A stretch of 64,000 bases of DNA from Helicobacter sp. 11-8110 (GTDB lineage Bacteria > Campylobacterota > Campylobacteria > Campylobacterales > Helicobacteraceae), in NCBI RefSeq assembly GCF_003288905.1, contig NZ_NHYL01000003.1, positions 98,764 through 162,763 on the forward strand, read 5' to 3'. The notes beneath the pieces were generated by a model. It ran no database searches. It had not been told where the DNA came from and saw nothing but the letters and a program-made list of their open reading frames with translations. Below are positions 8,917-17,454 of this stretch, one piece after another. The stretch's first letter is position 1. Every line of letters starts with the position of its first letter. The translations under genes and the position numbers were made by a program.

Positions 8917-9014
8917 AAGAAATTTTATTACTCTCTTTTTTAATTAAAACTTCGTAATATTTAACATTAATTTTCAAACTACTTAGATAATAGTTCAAAC
9001 TATAAAATCACACT

Positions 9015-9794
9015 CTAAAATGTAATTCCTAGCAATTCCCTTGTAAATTGATAAAGTCTATCTTGTAAATTCACTTTTTGTTCAGCACTTTGAGCAATCA
9101 TTCTCACAAACGCACTCCCCACAACCACGATTGGCACAATCCCATGCAAAGCATCAATTTGCTCTCTACTATGAATTCCAAATCCCAATGCAATAGGCTT
9201 TGTTGTATGTTTTTTCACTCTCTTTATATATTCTAAAAGAGTAGAATCAATTGATGTCCCATCACCTGTAATACCATTTCTCGCAACAACATAAATTAAA
9301 CTCCCTGTTGCCCTATCGAGCTTCTCCATTCGCTTTGTATCGGTATAAGGCGCAATAAGTGCAATATTCTCTAACCCGTGTTTTTTGCTTAATTCAAAAA
9401 GTCTCTCATCATTTTGTAAAGATAAATCCGGCACAATAAGCCCAAAAACTCCGCATTCTTTGGCTTTTTTAAGAAATTTTTCAATACCATAGGCAAACAA
9501 AATATTGCCATAAGTCATAATCAAAATTTTTGTTTTAATATCCCTTTGCTTAAAGGCTTCATTAAGCCTTTGCAAAAACTCAAATCCCAAATCTGTATTA
9601 AATCCATTTTTTAACGATTCTTCACAAGCACTCGCAATCACAACACCATCAGCATTAGGATCAGAAAAGGGAAACTGCACTTCTAAATACTCCGCTCCAC
9701 CTCGTGCGATTCCAAGTGCTGCTTCTAAACTCTCACCAAAACTAGGGAATGAAGCAACAATATGCCCCATTAGTTTAATGTTTTCTTCTTTCAT
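9015..9794 (-). CDS. trpA: Tryptophan synthase alpha subunit (divergent type)
   Basis: TrpA cleaves indole-3-glycerol phosphate to indole, which is channelled to TrpB. The 259-residue TIM barrel keeps the catalytic Glu38 (EYLEVQ) and Asp46 (SDPNADG), the phosphate-binding GFGIHS and the VVGSAFV end. Its opening, GHIVASFPSFGESL, and the EVQFPFSDPNADG form differ from the TrpA I recall for H. pylori and C. jejuni (ELGFAFSDPVADG type). It therefore seems to belong to another TrpA lineage. It follows trpB with a 1-nt gap. Confidence 0.92.
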   Translation of the reverse strand: MKEENIKLMGHIVASFPSFGESLEAALGIARGGAEYLEVQFPFSDPNADGVVIASACEESLKNGFNTDLGFEFLQRLNEAFKQRDIKTKILIMTYGNILFAYGIEKFLKKAKECGVFGLIVPDLSLQNDERLFELSKKHGLENIALIAPYTDTKRMEKLDRATGSLIYVVARNGITGDGTSIDSTLLEYIKRVKKHTTKPIALGFGIHSREQIDALHGIVPIVVVGSAFVRMIAQSAEQKVNLQDRLYQFTRELLGITF

Positions 9795-9795
9795 A

Positions 9796-11064
9796 TTATT
9801 GCCCTCTCATCTCTGCAATCTCATTTGCCAAAAACTCACTCCAACGATCTTTTTGCAAGGCTTTTGCGGTAATAAAAATATCCTTATCCCCTCTCCCTGA
9901 AACATTTACTAAAATCTTTTTATTCTTAACTTTTTTAGCAATGCTCAAAGCTCCTGCTAAAGCGTGACTTGATTCTAAAGCCGCTATAATCCCTTCATTT
10001 CTAGCAAAAAACTCCAAGGCTTCTAAAGCTTCCTTATCACTACTAGAACTAAATTTAACACGCCCTATTTCTTTTAAATGTGCAAGTTGAGGACCAATTC
10101 CTGCGTAATCAAGCCCTGCTGAAATTGAATAAGTCTCTAAAAGATTACCATAATTATCACTTAAAAAATAGCTTTTATAGCCTTGAATGATTCCAAGATG
10201 CGCATTTGCATTCCCCATTCTTATGGCGTTTTTCCCTTTTTCCTTACTCATTCCCCCTGCTTCAATTCCTACCAAAGTAACTTCTCGATCCTCTAAATAA
10301 TGCCTAAAAAATCCCATTGCATTACTTCCACCTCCGACACAAGCCACCATAATATCGGGATTACCTTTAAAAAACTGCTTCGTTTGAGTTTTTAGCTCCT
10401 TGCTAATCACGCTTTGAAACTCTCTAACAATATCTGGATAAGGATAAGGTCCTAATGCACTTCCAAGCACATAAAAGGTATTTTTACTATCTTTACTCCA
10501 TTCTCTTAATGCTTCATTAACAGCATCTTTAAGTGTTTGTGATCCACTCTCTACACCAATCACTTTAGCGCCCAAAAGTTGCATATTAAACACATTAGGA
10601 AATTGTCGTTTCACATCCCTACTTCCCATAAAAACTACACATTCTAAGCCAAGCTTTGCACACGCTGCACTCACTGCAAGTCCGTGCTGACCTGCACCTG
10701 TTTCTGCGATGATTCTTGTTTTACCCATTTTTTTAGCCAAAAGCACTTGCCCTATGGCGTTATTAATCTTATGCGCACCTGTATTTGCCAAACCTTCAAA
10801 CTTTAAATAAATCTGATTTTGCAGAATCTTACTAGCATTTTTTGCATAAATTAGGGGTGTTGGACGACCTACAAATTCTGCTAAAAGTTCCTTAAATTCC
10901 CTTTGAAATTCCTTAGAGAACAGAATCTTTTTGTAAGCCTTTTCTAGCTCCTTTAGCGCTGGATACAAAATTTCTGGCACATACTGCCCACCAAAAGCGT
11001 GGAAATCACCCTTATCCTCTCCAAAAAAACCTTTTTTTGATTTTAAAAATATTTTTTCTGCCAT
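9796..11064 (-). CDS. trpB: Tryptophan synthase beta subunit
   Basis: TrpB is the PLP enzyme that joins indole and serine to give tryptophan. The 422-residue protein carries the PLP lysine Lys99 in GAHKINNA, the ETGAGQHG loop, GGGSNAMGFF for phosphate binding and SGRGDKD at the C-terminus. It is transcribed with trpA, divergently from trpE. The shared 117-bp intergenic region is very AT-rich. Confidence 0.95.
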   Translation of the reverse strand: MAEKIFLKSKKGFFGEDKGDFHAFGGQYVPEILYPALKELEKAYKKILFSKEFQREFKELLAEFVGRPTPLIYAKNASKILQNQIYLKFEGLANTGAHKINNAIGQVLLAKKMGKTRIIAETGAGQHGLAVSAACAKLGLECVVFMGSRDVKRQFPNVFNMQLLGAKVIGVESGSQTLKDAVNEALREWSKDSKNTFYVLGSALGPYPYPDIVREFQSVISKELKTQTKQFFKGNPDIMVACVGGGSNAMGFFRHYLEDREVTLVGIEAGGMSKEKGKNAIRMGNANAHLGIIQGYKSYFLSDNYGNLLETYSISAGLDYAGIGPQLAHLKEIGRVKFSSSSDKEALEALEFFARNEGIIAALESSHALAGALSIAKKVKNKKILVNVSGRGDKDIFITAKALQKDRWSEFLANEIAEMRGQ

Positions 11065-11135
11065 TTGTTTTCTTTATAATTTTTTGTGCCATTATATCTA
11101 ATCCAAACTCAAATTTCTTTTTAAAAAAATAATAG

Positions 11136-11159
11136 TATAATTAAAAATTTAATTTTTAA
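11136..11159. promoter_or_regulatory. TATAAT box followed by an AT-only palindrome, trp divergent region
   Basis: A TATAAT (11136-11141) overlaps the start of a perfect 9+1+9 palindrome, TTAAAAATT-T-AATTTTTAA (11141-11159). It lies between trpB and trpE and just upstream of the trpE ribosome-binding region. Its placement would suit an operator, but such palindromes also arise by chance in AT-rich DNA. Confidence 0.3.
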
Positions 11160-11181
11160 AACTAATTTTTAAAGAAATGTT

Positions 11182-12654
11182 ATGTTTAAGTTTTTAAATC
11201 TCAATCAAAAAGGCTATGATTCGGCTTTGGAATTCTGCAAGATTCCGGCTTCCAAGCTTACACCTTTAATGCTTTGTGAAACTTTCAGTGCTCCTGTATT
11301 GCTTGAATCGGCATTTTTAAAAAGTGGAAAAGGACGCTTCTCTATTCTTATTTTAGAAGAAGCCTTTAGAGTTACAAAAGATAATCAAGAAACCTCCTTG
11401 CTTTTTTTGGATTCTAAGCACATTCTCCCCAAGCAACCTTTTTTGAAAACCTTAGAATCCCTAAGAAACCTTGCTCCAAACCCCAAAGATTCTAGCTTTG
11501 ATTCTGCACTACCTAGCGATTTACCTTTACCGCTTGGAGGAGTAGGATATTTGGGATATGAATTTTTTAGCGAGATTGAATCCCTTAGCTTTAATAATCC
11601 CCCCCTTTATGATTGCTATGACAATGCCTTTATTTTTGGGCGTGATTTTGCTATTTTTGATCACTTTTATGAATCGCTTTATCTCATTAGTGTCGCCTAT
11701 GATCAAGAGACACAATCCCATAACCTAAAAAATCGTCTTGATAAACTTATCTGCAAGCTAGAAAATATTCAACAAAAACAAGAATCTCCGCAAAATTATC
11801 ATTCAAAAGTTATTTCTAGCGATAAGCAATCCTATTACACTCATATGGTTACCTTCCTTAAAGATGAAATCTACAAAGGCAATCTCTTGCAATGTGTCCC
11901 AAGCCAAAGTATGCAAATAGAAAGCAACTTACCACCACTAAAAGCTTATCAGAATCTACGCACTAATAATCCAAGCCCTTATATGTATTATTACAATTTT
12001 GGGCATTTTCAAATTATTGGTAGCTCCCCTGAAGTGTTAGTTAAAGTTGAAAAAATTGATGATAAAAAAGCCAAAATCACTCTTCGCCCTATAGCTGGAA
12101 CTCGCAAAAGAGGAAACAATCAGATTCAAGATTTGCAATTAGAAGAAGAATTAAAAAATAATCCAAAAGAAAATGCTGAACATTTGATGCTCTTAGACTT
12201 AGGGCGTAATGATATTGGAAAGGTTGCAATAGGTGGTAGCATAGAAGTTACTCAAGAAAAAGTGATCGAAAAATACGCTAGGGTGATGCACCTTGTCTCT
12301 GAAGTAGAGGGCATAATGGATTTACAAATCCATAATAAAAATGATGCTATTTTAGCAACATTTCCTGCTGGAACTGTGAGTGGGGCGCCCAAGATTCAAG
12401 CTATTAAAACCATCGAATCTTTAGAAGAACACAAAAGAGCCATTTATTCTGGAGCCATTGGATATTTTACACAAGATGGCGATATGAATTTTGCAATCGC
12501 TATCCGAACTGCAGTCTATCAAAAAGGCATTTATTATCTCCAAGCTGGTGCAGGGATTGTTTATGATTCTATCCCCAAAGAAGAATATTTAGAAACCAAA
12601 AATAAAATGCTATCTTTAGTGGAAGCCATTATGGAAGAAAATAATGCAAACTAA
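11182..12654 (+). CDS. trpE: Anthranilate synthase component I
   Basis: TrpE makes anthranilate from chorismate using ammonia from the TrpG domain. The 490-residue protein has the feedback-site motif LLES near residue 40. The chorismate-binding core carries IAGTRKRG, LGRNDIGKV, FPAGTVSGAPK, SGAIGYF and the C-terminal QAGAGIV. It leads the trpE-trpGD-trpCF operon. The leader is short, with no visible Trp-rich leader peptide or attenuator. Confidence 0.96.
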   Translation: MFKFLNLNQKGYDSALEFCKIPASKLTPLMLCETFSAPVLLESAFLKSGKGRFSILILEEAFRVTKDNQETSLLFLDSKHILPKQPFLKTLESLRNLAPNPKDSSFDSALPSDLPLPLGGVGYLGYEFFSEIESLSFNNPPLYDCYDNAFIFGRDFAIFDHFYESLYLISVAYDQETQSHNLKNRLDKLICKLENIQQKQESPQNYHSKVISSDKQSYYTHMVTFLKDEIYKGNLLQCVPSQSMQIESNLPPLKAYQNLRTNNPSPYMYYYNFGHFQIIGSSPEVLVKVEKIDDKKAKITLRPIAGTRKRGNNQIQDLQLEEELKNNPKENAEHLMLLDLGRNDIGKVAIGGSIEVTQEKVIEKYARVMHLVSEVEGIMDLQIHNKNDAILATFPAGTVSGAPKIQAIKTIESLEEHKRAIYSGAIGYFTQDGDMNFAIAIRTAVYQKGIYYLQAGAGIVYDSIPKEEYLETKNKMLSLVEAIMEENNAN

Positions 12655-12702
12655 TCCAACACAAAAAGACTTACTTGCCCCTAAAGACACAGAGGAAGTG
12701 CT

Positions 12703-14322
12703 ATGATTTTACTCATTGATAATTATGATTCTTTTACTTATAATATTTATCAAGCTTTTAGTCGCTTTAACTATCCCATTAAAGTTTTAAGAAATGATCA
12801 AACTAGCCTAGAAGAAATCCAATCACTTAACCCAAGCTACATCATTATAGGACCTGGTCCAAAATCCCCCAAAGATGCGGGAATTAGTATCCAAATTGTG
12901 CAACACTTTAAAGGAATCTATCCAATTTTAGGAATCTGCCTTGGGCACCAAGCTATCTTAAGCGCTTTTGGAGTTGAAATCAAAAATGCCAAAAATATTG
13001 TGCATGGGAAAGTTGAACCACTCATTCACAATGCCAAAGGGATCTTCCGCCATATTAGTCAAAAAACTCCCATTGCGCGTTATCATTCTCTTGTGGGCAA
13101 AAAAGAAGAGATTCCAGATTGTTTTTTGATTAGCGGAATGAGTGAAGATGGCGAAGTTATGGCAGTTGAGCATAAACAATATCATCTTGTAGGATTGCAA
13201 TTCCACCCTGAATCCATTGGCACAAAAGAAGGCATTAAAATGCTACTTAACTTTTTGCATTACACAAGAGAGCCAATCCCCACAAAAGACTATCTCAAAA
13301 AAGTCCTTCACCAAAAATCTCTCAATTTTCAAGAAAGCTATAATCTAATGGATGAACTCACTGAAGGCAACTTAAGTGATGCGCAAATTGGAAGTATTTT
13401 AACTAGCCTAGAAATTAAAGGCATTGATGAGTATGAATTAGCAGGTTTTGCATCTGTGCTTAAAAAGAAAGCTGTTAAACTCAACTTAAAAGATAATTTT
13501 GACATTCGTTTTGATATGGTCGGCACAGGGGGAAGTGAGGCAAAAACTTTTAATGTCTCCACAACAGCTGCTTTGCTTCTTGCCACACAAGCCCAAAAAT
13601 CAAACTTTGGAATCATTAAACACGGCAATAGAGCGGTTACTTCTAAAAGTGGTTCGGCTGATTTATTAAATGCACTTGGCATTAATGTCAATATGGATTT
13701 TAGCAATGTTAAAACCATTTATGAAAATCTCCACATTACCTTTTTATTTGCCCAAAAATTCCATTCTGCAATGCGTTTTGCAGCCAATGCTCGCTCCTCA
13801 CTTGGATTTAAAACCGCTTTTAATCTCATAGGTCCCCTAAGCAATCCAAGTCCAATAACCCACCAACTTATCGGAGTTTTTGATAAATCTTACACTGAAA
13901 TTATGGCAAAAGCCTTAGCAATTTTAGGTGTAAAACGAGCAATGGTTGTGAGCGGACTTGATGGTTATGATGAAATCTCACTTTGTGCGCCAACACAAAT
14001 TACAGAGTTACAAAACGGAAGCATTAAAACCTATATTTTTAATCCCATTGAAGTGGGATTAGACTTTGTCAATCATTCACTCTTGCAAGGCGGAGATAGT
14101 CAAGAAAATTTACAAATCACACTGGATATTTTTAATGCCAAACCCTCTCCCAAGCTTGATTTAGTTGCTTTAAATATGGGCGCTGCATTATACCTTTGCA
14201 ATCAAGCCCAAAATATCAAAGAAGGTTTTTTTAAAGCCAAAGAAATCATTCAAAGCAAGGAAGTTTTCTCTCTTTTAGAATCTTTTAAAACCCTAAGCAA
14301 TCAATGCCCCACAAAGGATTAA
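12703..14322 (+). CDS. trpGD: Fused glutamine amidotransferase / anthranilate phosphoribosyltransferase
   Basis: This is a natural TrpG-TrpD fusion of 539 residues. Residues 1-190 form a class I glutaminase with nucleophile Cys79 (GICLGHQA) and the catalytic His in LQFHPES, which supplies ammonia to TrpE. From about residue 200 it is a phosphoribosyltransferase with the VGTGGSEAKTFN, KHGNRAVTSKSGSAD and NARSSLGFKT motifs, which transfers PRPP to anthranilate. The fusion also occurs in enteric bacteria and Campylobacter. Confidence 0.95.
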   Translation: MILLIDNYDSFTYNIYQAFSRFNYPIKVLRNDQTSLEEIQSLNPSYIIIGPGPKSPKDAGISIQIVQHFKGIYPILGICLGHQAILSAFGVEIKNAKNIVHGKVEPLIHNAKGIFRHISQKTPIARYHSLVGKKEEIPDCFLISGMSEDGEVMAVEHKQYHLVGLQFHPESIGTKEGIKMLLNFLHYTREPIPTKDYLKKVLHQKSLNFQESYNLMDELTEGNLSDAQIGSILTSLEIKGIDEYELAGFASVLKKKAVKLNLKDNFDIRFDMVGTGGSEAKTFNVSTTAALLLATQAQKSNFGIIKHGNRAVTSKSGSADLLNALGINVNMDFSNVKTIYENLHITFLFAQKFHSAMRFAANARSSLGFKTAFNLIGPLSNPSPITHQLIGVFDKSYTEIMAKALAILGVKRAMVVSGLDGYDEISLCAPTQITELQNGSIKTYIFNPIEVGLDFVNHSLLQGGDSQENLQITLDIFNAKPSPKLDLVALNMGAALYLCNQAQNIKEGFFKAKEIIQSKEVFSLLESFKTLSNQCPTKD

Positions 14323-14324
14323 TG

Positions 14325-15812
14325 ATGGTTCCAACCATTCTTAAAAAAATTCTCCAAACAAAAGCCAAATATCCCATTTTAAAAACTACAAGAGCAGCTA
14401 AACTCACTTCCCCAAAGTTTAACTTTCCTTTTTTGATTGCCGAGATTAAAAGAGCTAGTCCTTCAGCAGGGGATATTGGAGCGATAAACAGCCCAAAAGA
14501 TCTAGCTCAAAGCTATCTTGATGGTGGGGCTGGTGCGATTTCTGTCTTATGCGAAAAAGATTTCTTTAAAGGCGATTTAGAGGATTTAAAAGAGACAAAA
14601 CTAAGCCACGAAAATGCTACCATACTGCGCAAAGACTTCATTACTAAGCTTGAGCAAATTCAAGAATCTTATGATTTTGGTGCGGATATGGTGCTTTTAA
14701 TTGCCGCTATTTTTATCGGCAACAATAATGAAAATGGGGGTTTTGCAAGACTTAAGCAACTTTATGAAGAATCTTTAAGGCTTGGCTTAACCCCATTAAT
14801 AGAAGTTCATAATGCCAAAGAAGTTGATTTTATCACTCCACTTCAAGCAACTCTTATTGGCATCAATTCACGCGATTTACACACTTTTACCATTAATAAA
14901 ATCCAAGCTTACAATCTCTTAAACTACATTCAAAAAACAAATCCACAAAGTAAAATCATCTTTGAATCTTCCATTGAATGTAGTTTTGATGGCTTTGTAG
15001 TAGGAAATATTGGCTTTGATGGAATCTTGTGTGGCAGTTATCTTGTGCGCGATTCTACACCCGCACAGACCCTAAAACACCTAAAGAGTGCAATTATTAG
15101 CGGAAAACAATCACCCAATGGTTTTTATCGCAATGTTTTTAAACTCCTTGATTCCAAGCAAGGCTTTTTGAAAATCTGTGGAATCACTTCTAGCAAAGAT
15201 GCGCTAATGTGCGCTAAAGCTTTAGAATCAAACCTAAACTCACCCCTAGAAAAAATTGCAGCACTAGGATTTATTTTAGTTAAAGATTCTCCCCGATTTA
15301 CCAACCCAGAAACTATCAAAGAAATCGCCAAAAGTTTGCAAGCTCATCCAAAAATTCTTAAAATTGCTGTGGTTAAAGATGACCAAGAAATGATGCAAAT
15401 AGCTATTAATCTCTACAAAGAGGGCATTATTGATGCTTTGCAACTCCATGGAGTAAGCCAAAAAAGCTTTGGTAGCATAAATTTAAAAGAAGCAAATTTT
15501 GCATTTTATGAAGCTTGGAATGTGGAGAAAGCAGAGGATTTGGGCGATTTTATAAGCCCTTTTGTATTGCTAGATTCCAAAAGCACTCTAGGGGGTGGAA
15601 GTGGCAAAAATATTGCGCTTAACACATTAAAATCACTCCAAGAAAAAACTAGTTGCTATCTCTGTGTAGCTGGTGGAGTGGGAATCTCAAATATTCAAGA
15701 TTTAAGAAAAATCGGAGTTAAAATGTTTGATGTTAATTCTAGTCTAGAATCAACTACAGGTAAAAAGGATCAGCAAAAAATCTCTGAATTCTTAAAAGCC
15801 TTTGTGCTATAA
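14325..15812 (+). CDS. trpCF: Fused indole-3-glycerol-phosphate synthase / phosphoribosylanthranilate isomerase
   Basis: Two TIM barrels are fused in 495 residues. The TrpC half keeps IAEIKRASPS, ILRKDFI, the EVHNAKE glutamate, GINSRDL and FESSIE. The TrpF half starts near residue 280 with LKICGIT and continues with DALQLHG and the phosphate loop GGGSGKNIA. I chose the ATG at 14325 because AAGGA (14314-14318) is six bases upstream; 14322 (TAATG overlap with trpGD) is nearly as good, and an ATG at 14304 is less likely. It is the last gene of this trp operon. Confidence 0.93.
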   Translation: MVPTILKKILQTKAKYPILKTTRAAKLTSPKFNFPFLIAEIKRASPSAGDIGAINSPKDLAQSYLDGGAGAISVLCEKDFFKGDLEDLKETKLSHENATILRKDFITKLEQIQESYDFGADMVLLIAAIFIGNNNENGGFARLKQLYEESLRLGLTPLIEVHNAKEVDFITPLQATLIGINSRDLHTFTINKIQAYNLLNYIQKTNPQSKIIFESSIECSFDGFVVGNIGFDGILCGSYLVRDSTPAQTLKHLKSAIISGKQSPNGFYRNVFKLLDSKQGFLKICGITSSKDALMCAKALESNLNSPLEKIAALGFILVKDSPRFTNPETIKEIAKSLQAHPKILKIAVVKDDQEMMQIAINLYKEGIIDALQLHGVSQKSFGSINLKEANFAFYEAWNVEKAEDLGDFISPFVLLDSKSTLGGGSGKNIALNTLKSLQEKTSCYLCVAGGVGISNIQDLRKIGVKMFDVNSSLESTTGKKDQQKISEFLKAFVL

Positions 15813-15900
15813 AAAACAATCTTGATTTTATTTTAAGATTTTAAACTTATAAAATTTATGTTAAAATGATAGTTTGGAATTCAATTTTTGAGGCTATATA

Positions 15901-16149
15901 ATGAAAACACTCACGCTTGCAAGCATCTATGAAACCCAAGGTCATCGTTATGAAGCCGCTCAAATTTATAAAACTATCTTGCAAGAAAACCCCAATAACA
16001 CTGAAGCAAAAGTGGCGCTAAAGCGCCTAACAAGTAATCGCAAAAGCTATGGCAAAGCTGATGAGAATATGCTTAATCTTTTTATCCAAATGGATTCTAA
16101 AATTGAATTTAATGAATTTGAAAGGTGGTTATTGCAATTATGGAATTAA
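15901..16149 (+). CDS. Small TPR-like protein
   Basis: This 82-residue protein has one clear TPR-like helical pair (LASIYETQGHRYEAAQIYKTIL, continuing into NPNNTEAKVALKRL). A less regular C-terminal half ends in the aromatic FERWLLQLWN. No enzyme motif or signal peptide is present. It overlaps or abuts the next gene, so the two are expected to be translated together. In Campylobacter a similar small TPR gene lies next to ciaD, which supports a conserved pair. The function is unknown. Confidence 0.7.
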   Translation: MKTLTLASIYETQGHRYEAAQIYKTILQENPNNTEAKVALKRLTSNRKSYGKADENMLNLFIQMDSKIEFNEFERWLLQLWN

Positions 16150-16532
16150 AAGAGGCAATTTTAAAAACTCTAGCAGAGATTGACTTAGATGCAGAATCTA
16201 CAATTTCACTTGAAGAAAAGCCAGAAAGAGATGCTCTTTTAGATATTATAGCAGCCGAAGAAGCAAAAAAAGAATCACCCACAACTCCTGCTTCTTATGA
16301 AAGAAAAATCCAAAAGCTTGATTTAAAAAACCACAAAGAACTTAAGGAACTTCTTATTAAGTATTATTCTGAAGAAGAAAAATTTTTAAATAATCTACAA
16401 GATAGGATTCTTGTCTTATTTGAAGGGTTGCAATCACCCAATAATCGAAATATTGAAGAAAAAGTTGATATGATTCTTAACTTTTTAGAATTTACTTTAG
16501 CCATCATCGATGAAAAAAAGAATCAAAAATGA
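16140..16532 (+). CDS. CiaD-like conserved protein
   Basis: The 130-residue acidic protein has a charged, low-complexity N-terminus. Its C-terminal helical domain (about 60-125: FLNNLQDRILVLFEGLQ, then EEKVDMILNFLEFTLAII) resembles the C-terminal domain of Campylobacter CiaD-like proteins. CiaD is a type III-exported effector in C. jejuni; whether this homologue is exported is unknown. I took ATG 16140 as start; an in-frame GTG at 16125 is possible and would overlap the TPR gene. The family assignment is from memory and tentative. Confidence 0.6.
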   Translation: MELKEAILKTLAEIDLDAESTISLEEKPERDALLDIIAAEEAKKESPTTPASYERKIQKLDLKNHKELKELLIKYYSEEEKFLNNLQDRILVLFEGLQSPNNRNIEEKVDMILNFLEFTLAIIDEKKNQK

Positions 16533-16583
16533 AAAAAATTTTTTCATTTACTTTTGATTTACTCTATTATTTTATAATTTCAT

Positions 16584-16609
16584 TGTCTCAAGCAGGATGG
16601 CTTGAGATA
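16584..16609 (+). promoter_or_regulatory. Stem-loop with AGGATG loop upstream of the arsRS-like genes
   Basis: TGTCTCAAGC (16584-16593) pairs with GCTTGAGATA (16600-16609), with one G-T wobble, around the six-base loop AGGATG. The loop matches the core RGGAUG of the CsrA SELEX consensus. It lies in the 235-bp gap after the CiaD-like gene. It could be a CsrA site, a processed 3' end or a weak terminator. Confidence 0.4.
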
Positions 16610-16700
16610 CAAATGTTCCGCACAACATTAGTTAGAGTTTTTCATCCGTTTCTCCTTTGTGAAGAGAATTTATTTTTAATTAGAGATATTTATTCTAGTG

Positions 16701-16767
16701 GGTGTTTTCCTGAATTTTTATTCAACCCCCTAAAATACCCAATCCTCCTTTTTGTAAGGAAAACACC
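16701..16767 (+). promoter_or_regulatory. Long-range inverted repeat masking the ribosome-binding site
   Basis: GGTGTTTTCCT (16701-16711) is perfectly complementary to AGGAAAACACC (16757-16767), which contains the AAGGA ribosome-binding site and ends one base before the response-regulator ATG. The 45-nt loop contains a nested TGAAT-TTTT-ATTCA hairpin and a TCCTCC tract that could pair with the same AAGGA. This suggests competing mRNA structures controlling translation. Confidence 0.45.
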
Positions 16768-17454
16768 ATGCTAGAAATTTTAATGATTGAGGATGACTTG
16801 GAATTAGCAACTATTCTTAGCGAATACCTCAAAGCCCATGATATTAATGTAACAAACTATGATGAACCCTATACGGGTATGAGTGCAATTAACACTCGAC
16901 ATTTTGACCTCCTTCTTTTAGATTTAACACTCCCTAACCTAGATGGGCTTGAGGTTTGTAAGAAAGTTGCTAAAGAAAAGCACATCCCCATTATCATCTC
17001 TTCTGCTAGACACGATATAGATGATCGAGTCTTAGGATTAGAATATGGTGCGGATGACTACATACCAAAACCCTATGATCCAAAAGAACTTGTAGCGCGA
17101 ATCCATAGTGTTTTACGCCGATATAAAACAACTAAAGAACCTAATTCTACCGAAATCATTTGCCCTCCTTTCTTGCTTAACAAAAGTAGTCGAGAAATTT
17201 TTCTTAACAATACTCCACTAGATTTAACCAAAGCAGAATACGAGATTTTAAGCTTTATGATAGAAAACAAAAATCAAGCATTAACGCGCGATTCTATTGC
17301 AGCACATTCTGATTCAATTAGTCCAGATAGCACCAACAAAAGCATTGATGTGATTATGGGCAGATTACGCGCTAAGATTGAAAAGGAAGGCAAAAAGTAT
17401 ATTTTTTCTATTCGCGGAATCGGTTACAAATTCCAAACTAAAGACAATGAATAA
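16768..17454 (+). CDS. arsR: OmpR-family response regulator, ArsR-like (acid response)
   Basis: The 228-residue regulator has a receiver domain with the acidic pocket Asp9/Asp10, phospho-acceptor Asp52 ([13 protein letters not shown]) and Lys101 (IPKPYDP). It is joined to a winged-helix DNA-binding domain (about 130-225, ending [10 protein letters not shown]). It closely resembles H. pylori HP0166 (ArsR), and the following kinase and hemB reproduce the HP0166-HP0165-HP0163 order. The acid-response role is transferred by homology. Its leader can hide the ribosome-binding site. Confidence 0.88.
   Translation: MLEILMIEDDLELATILSEYLKAHDINVTNYDEPYTGMSAINTRHFDLLLLDLTLPNLDGLEVCKKVAKEKHIPIIISSARHDIDDRVLGLEYGADDYIPKPYDPKELVARIHSVLRRYKTTKEPNSTEIICPPFLLNKSSREIFLNNTPLDLTKAEYEILSFMIENKNQALTRDSIAAHSDSISPDSTNKSIDVIMGRLRAKIEKEGKKYIFSIRGIGYKFQTKDNE

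Noticed and set aside
11065..11181. Trp attenuator or T-box in front of trpE
   Set aside because: No leader peptide with tandem Trp codons, no terminator hairpin and no T-box motif is present in the short intergenic region.
16529..16774. 81-codon open frame after the CiaD-like gene
   Set aside because: It has no ribosome-binding site, no recognisable family, and overlaps the structured leader and the start of the response-regulator gene. The region is better explained as leader RNA, though a real short gene cannot be fully excluded.
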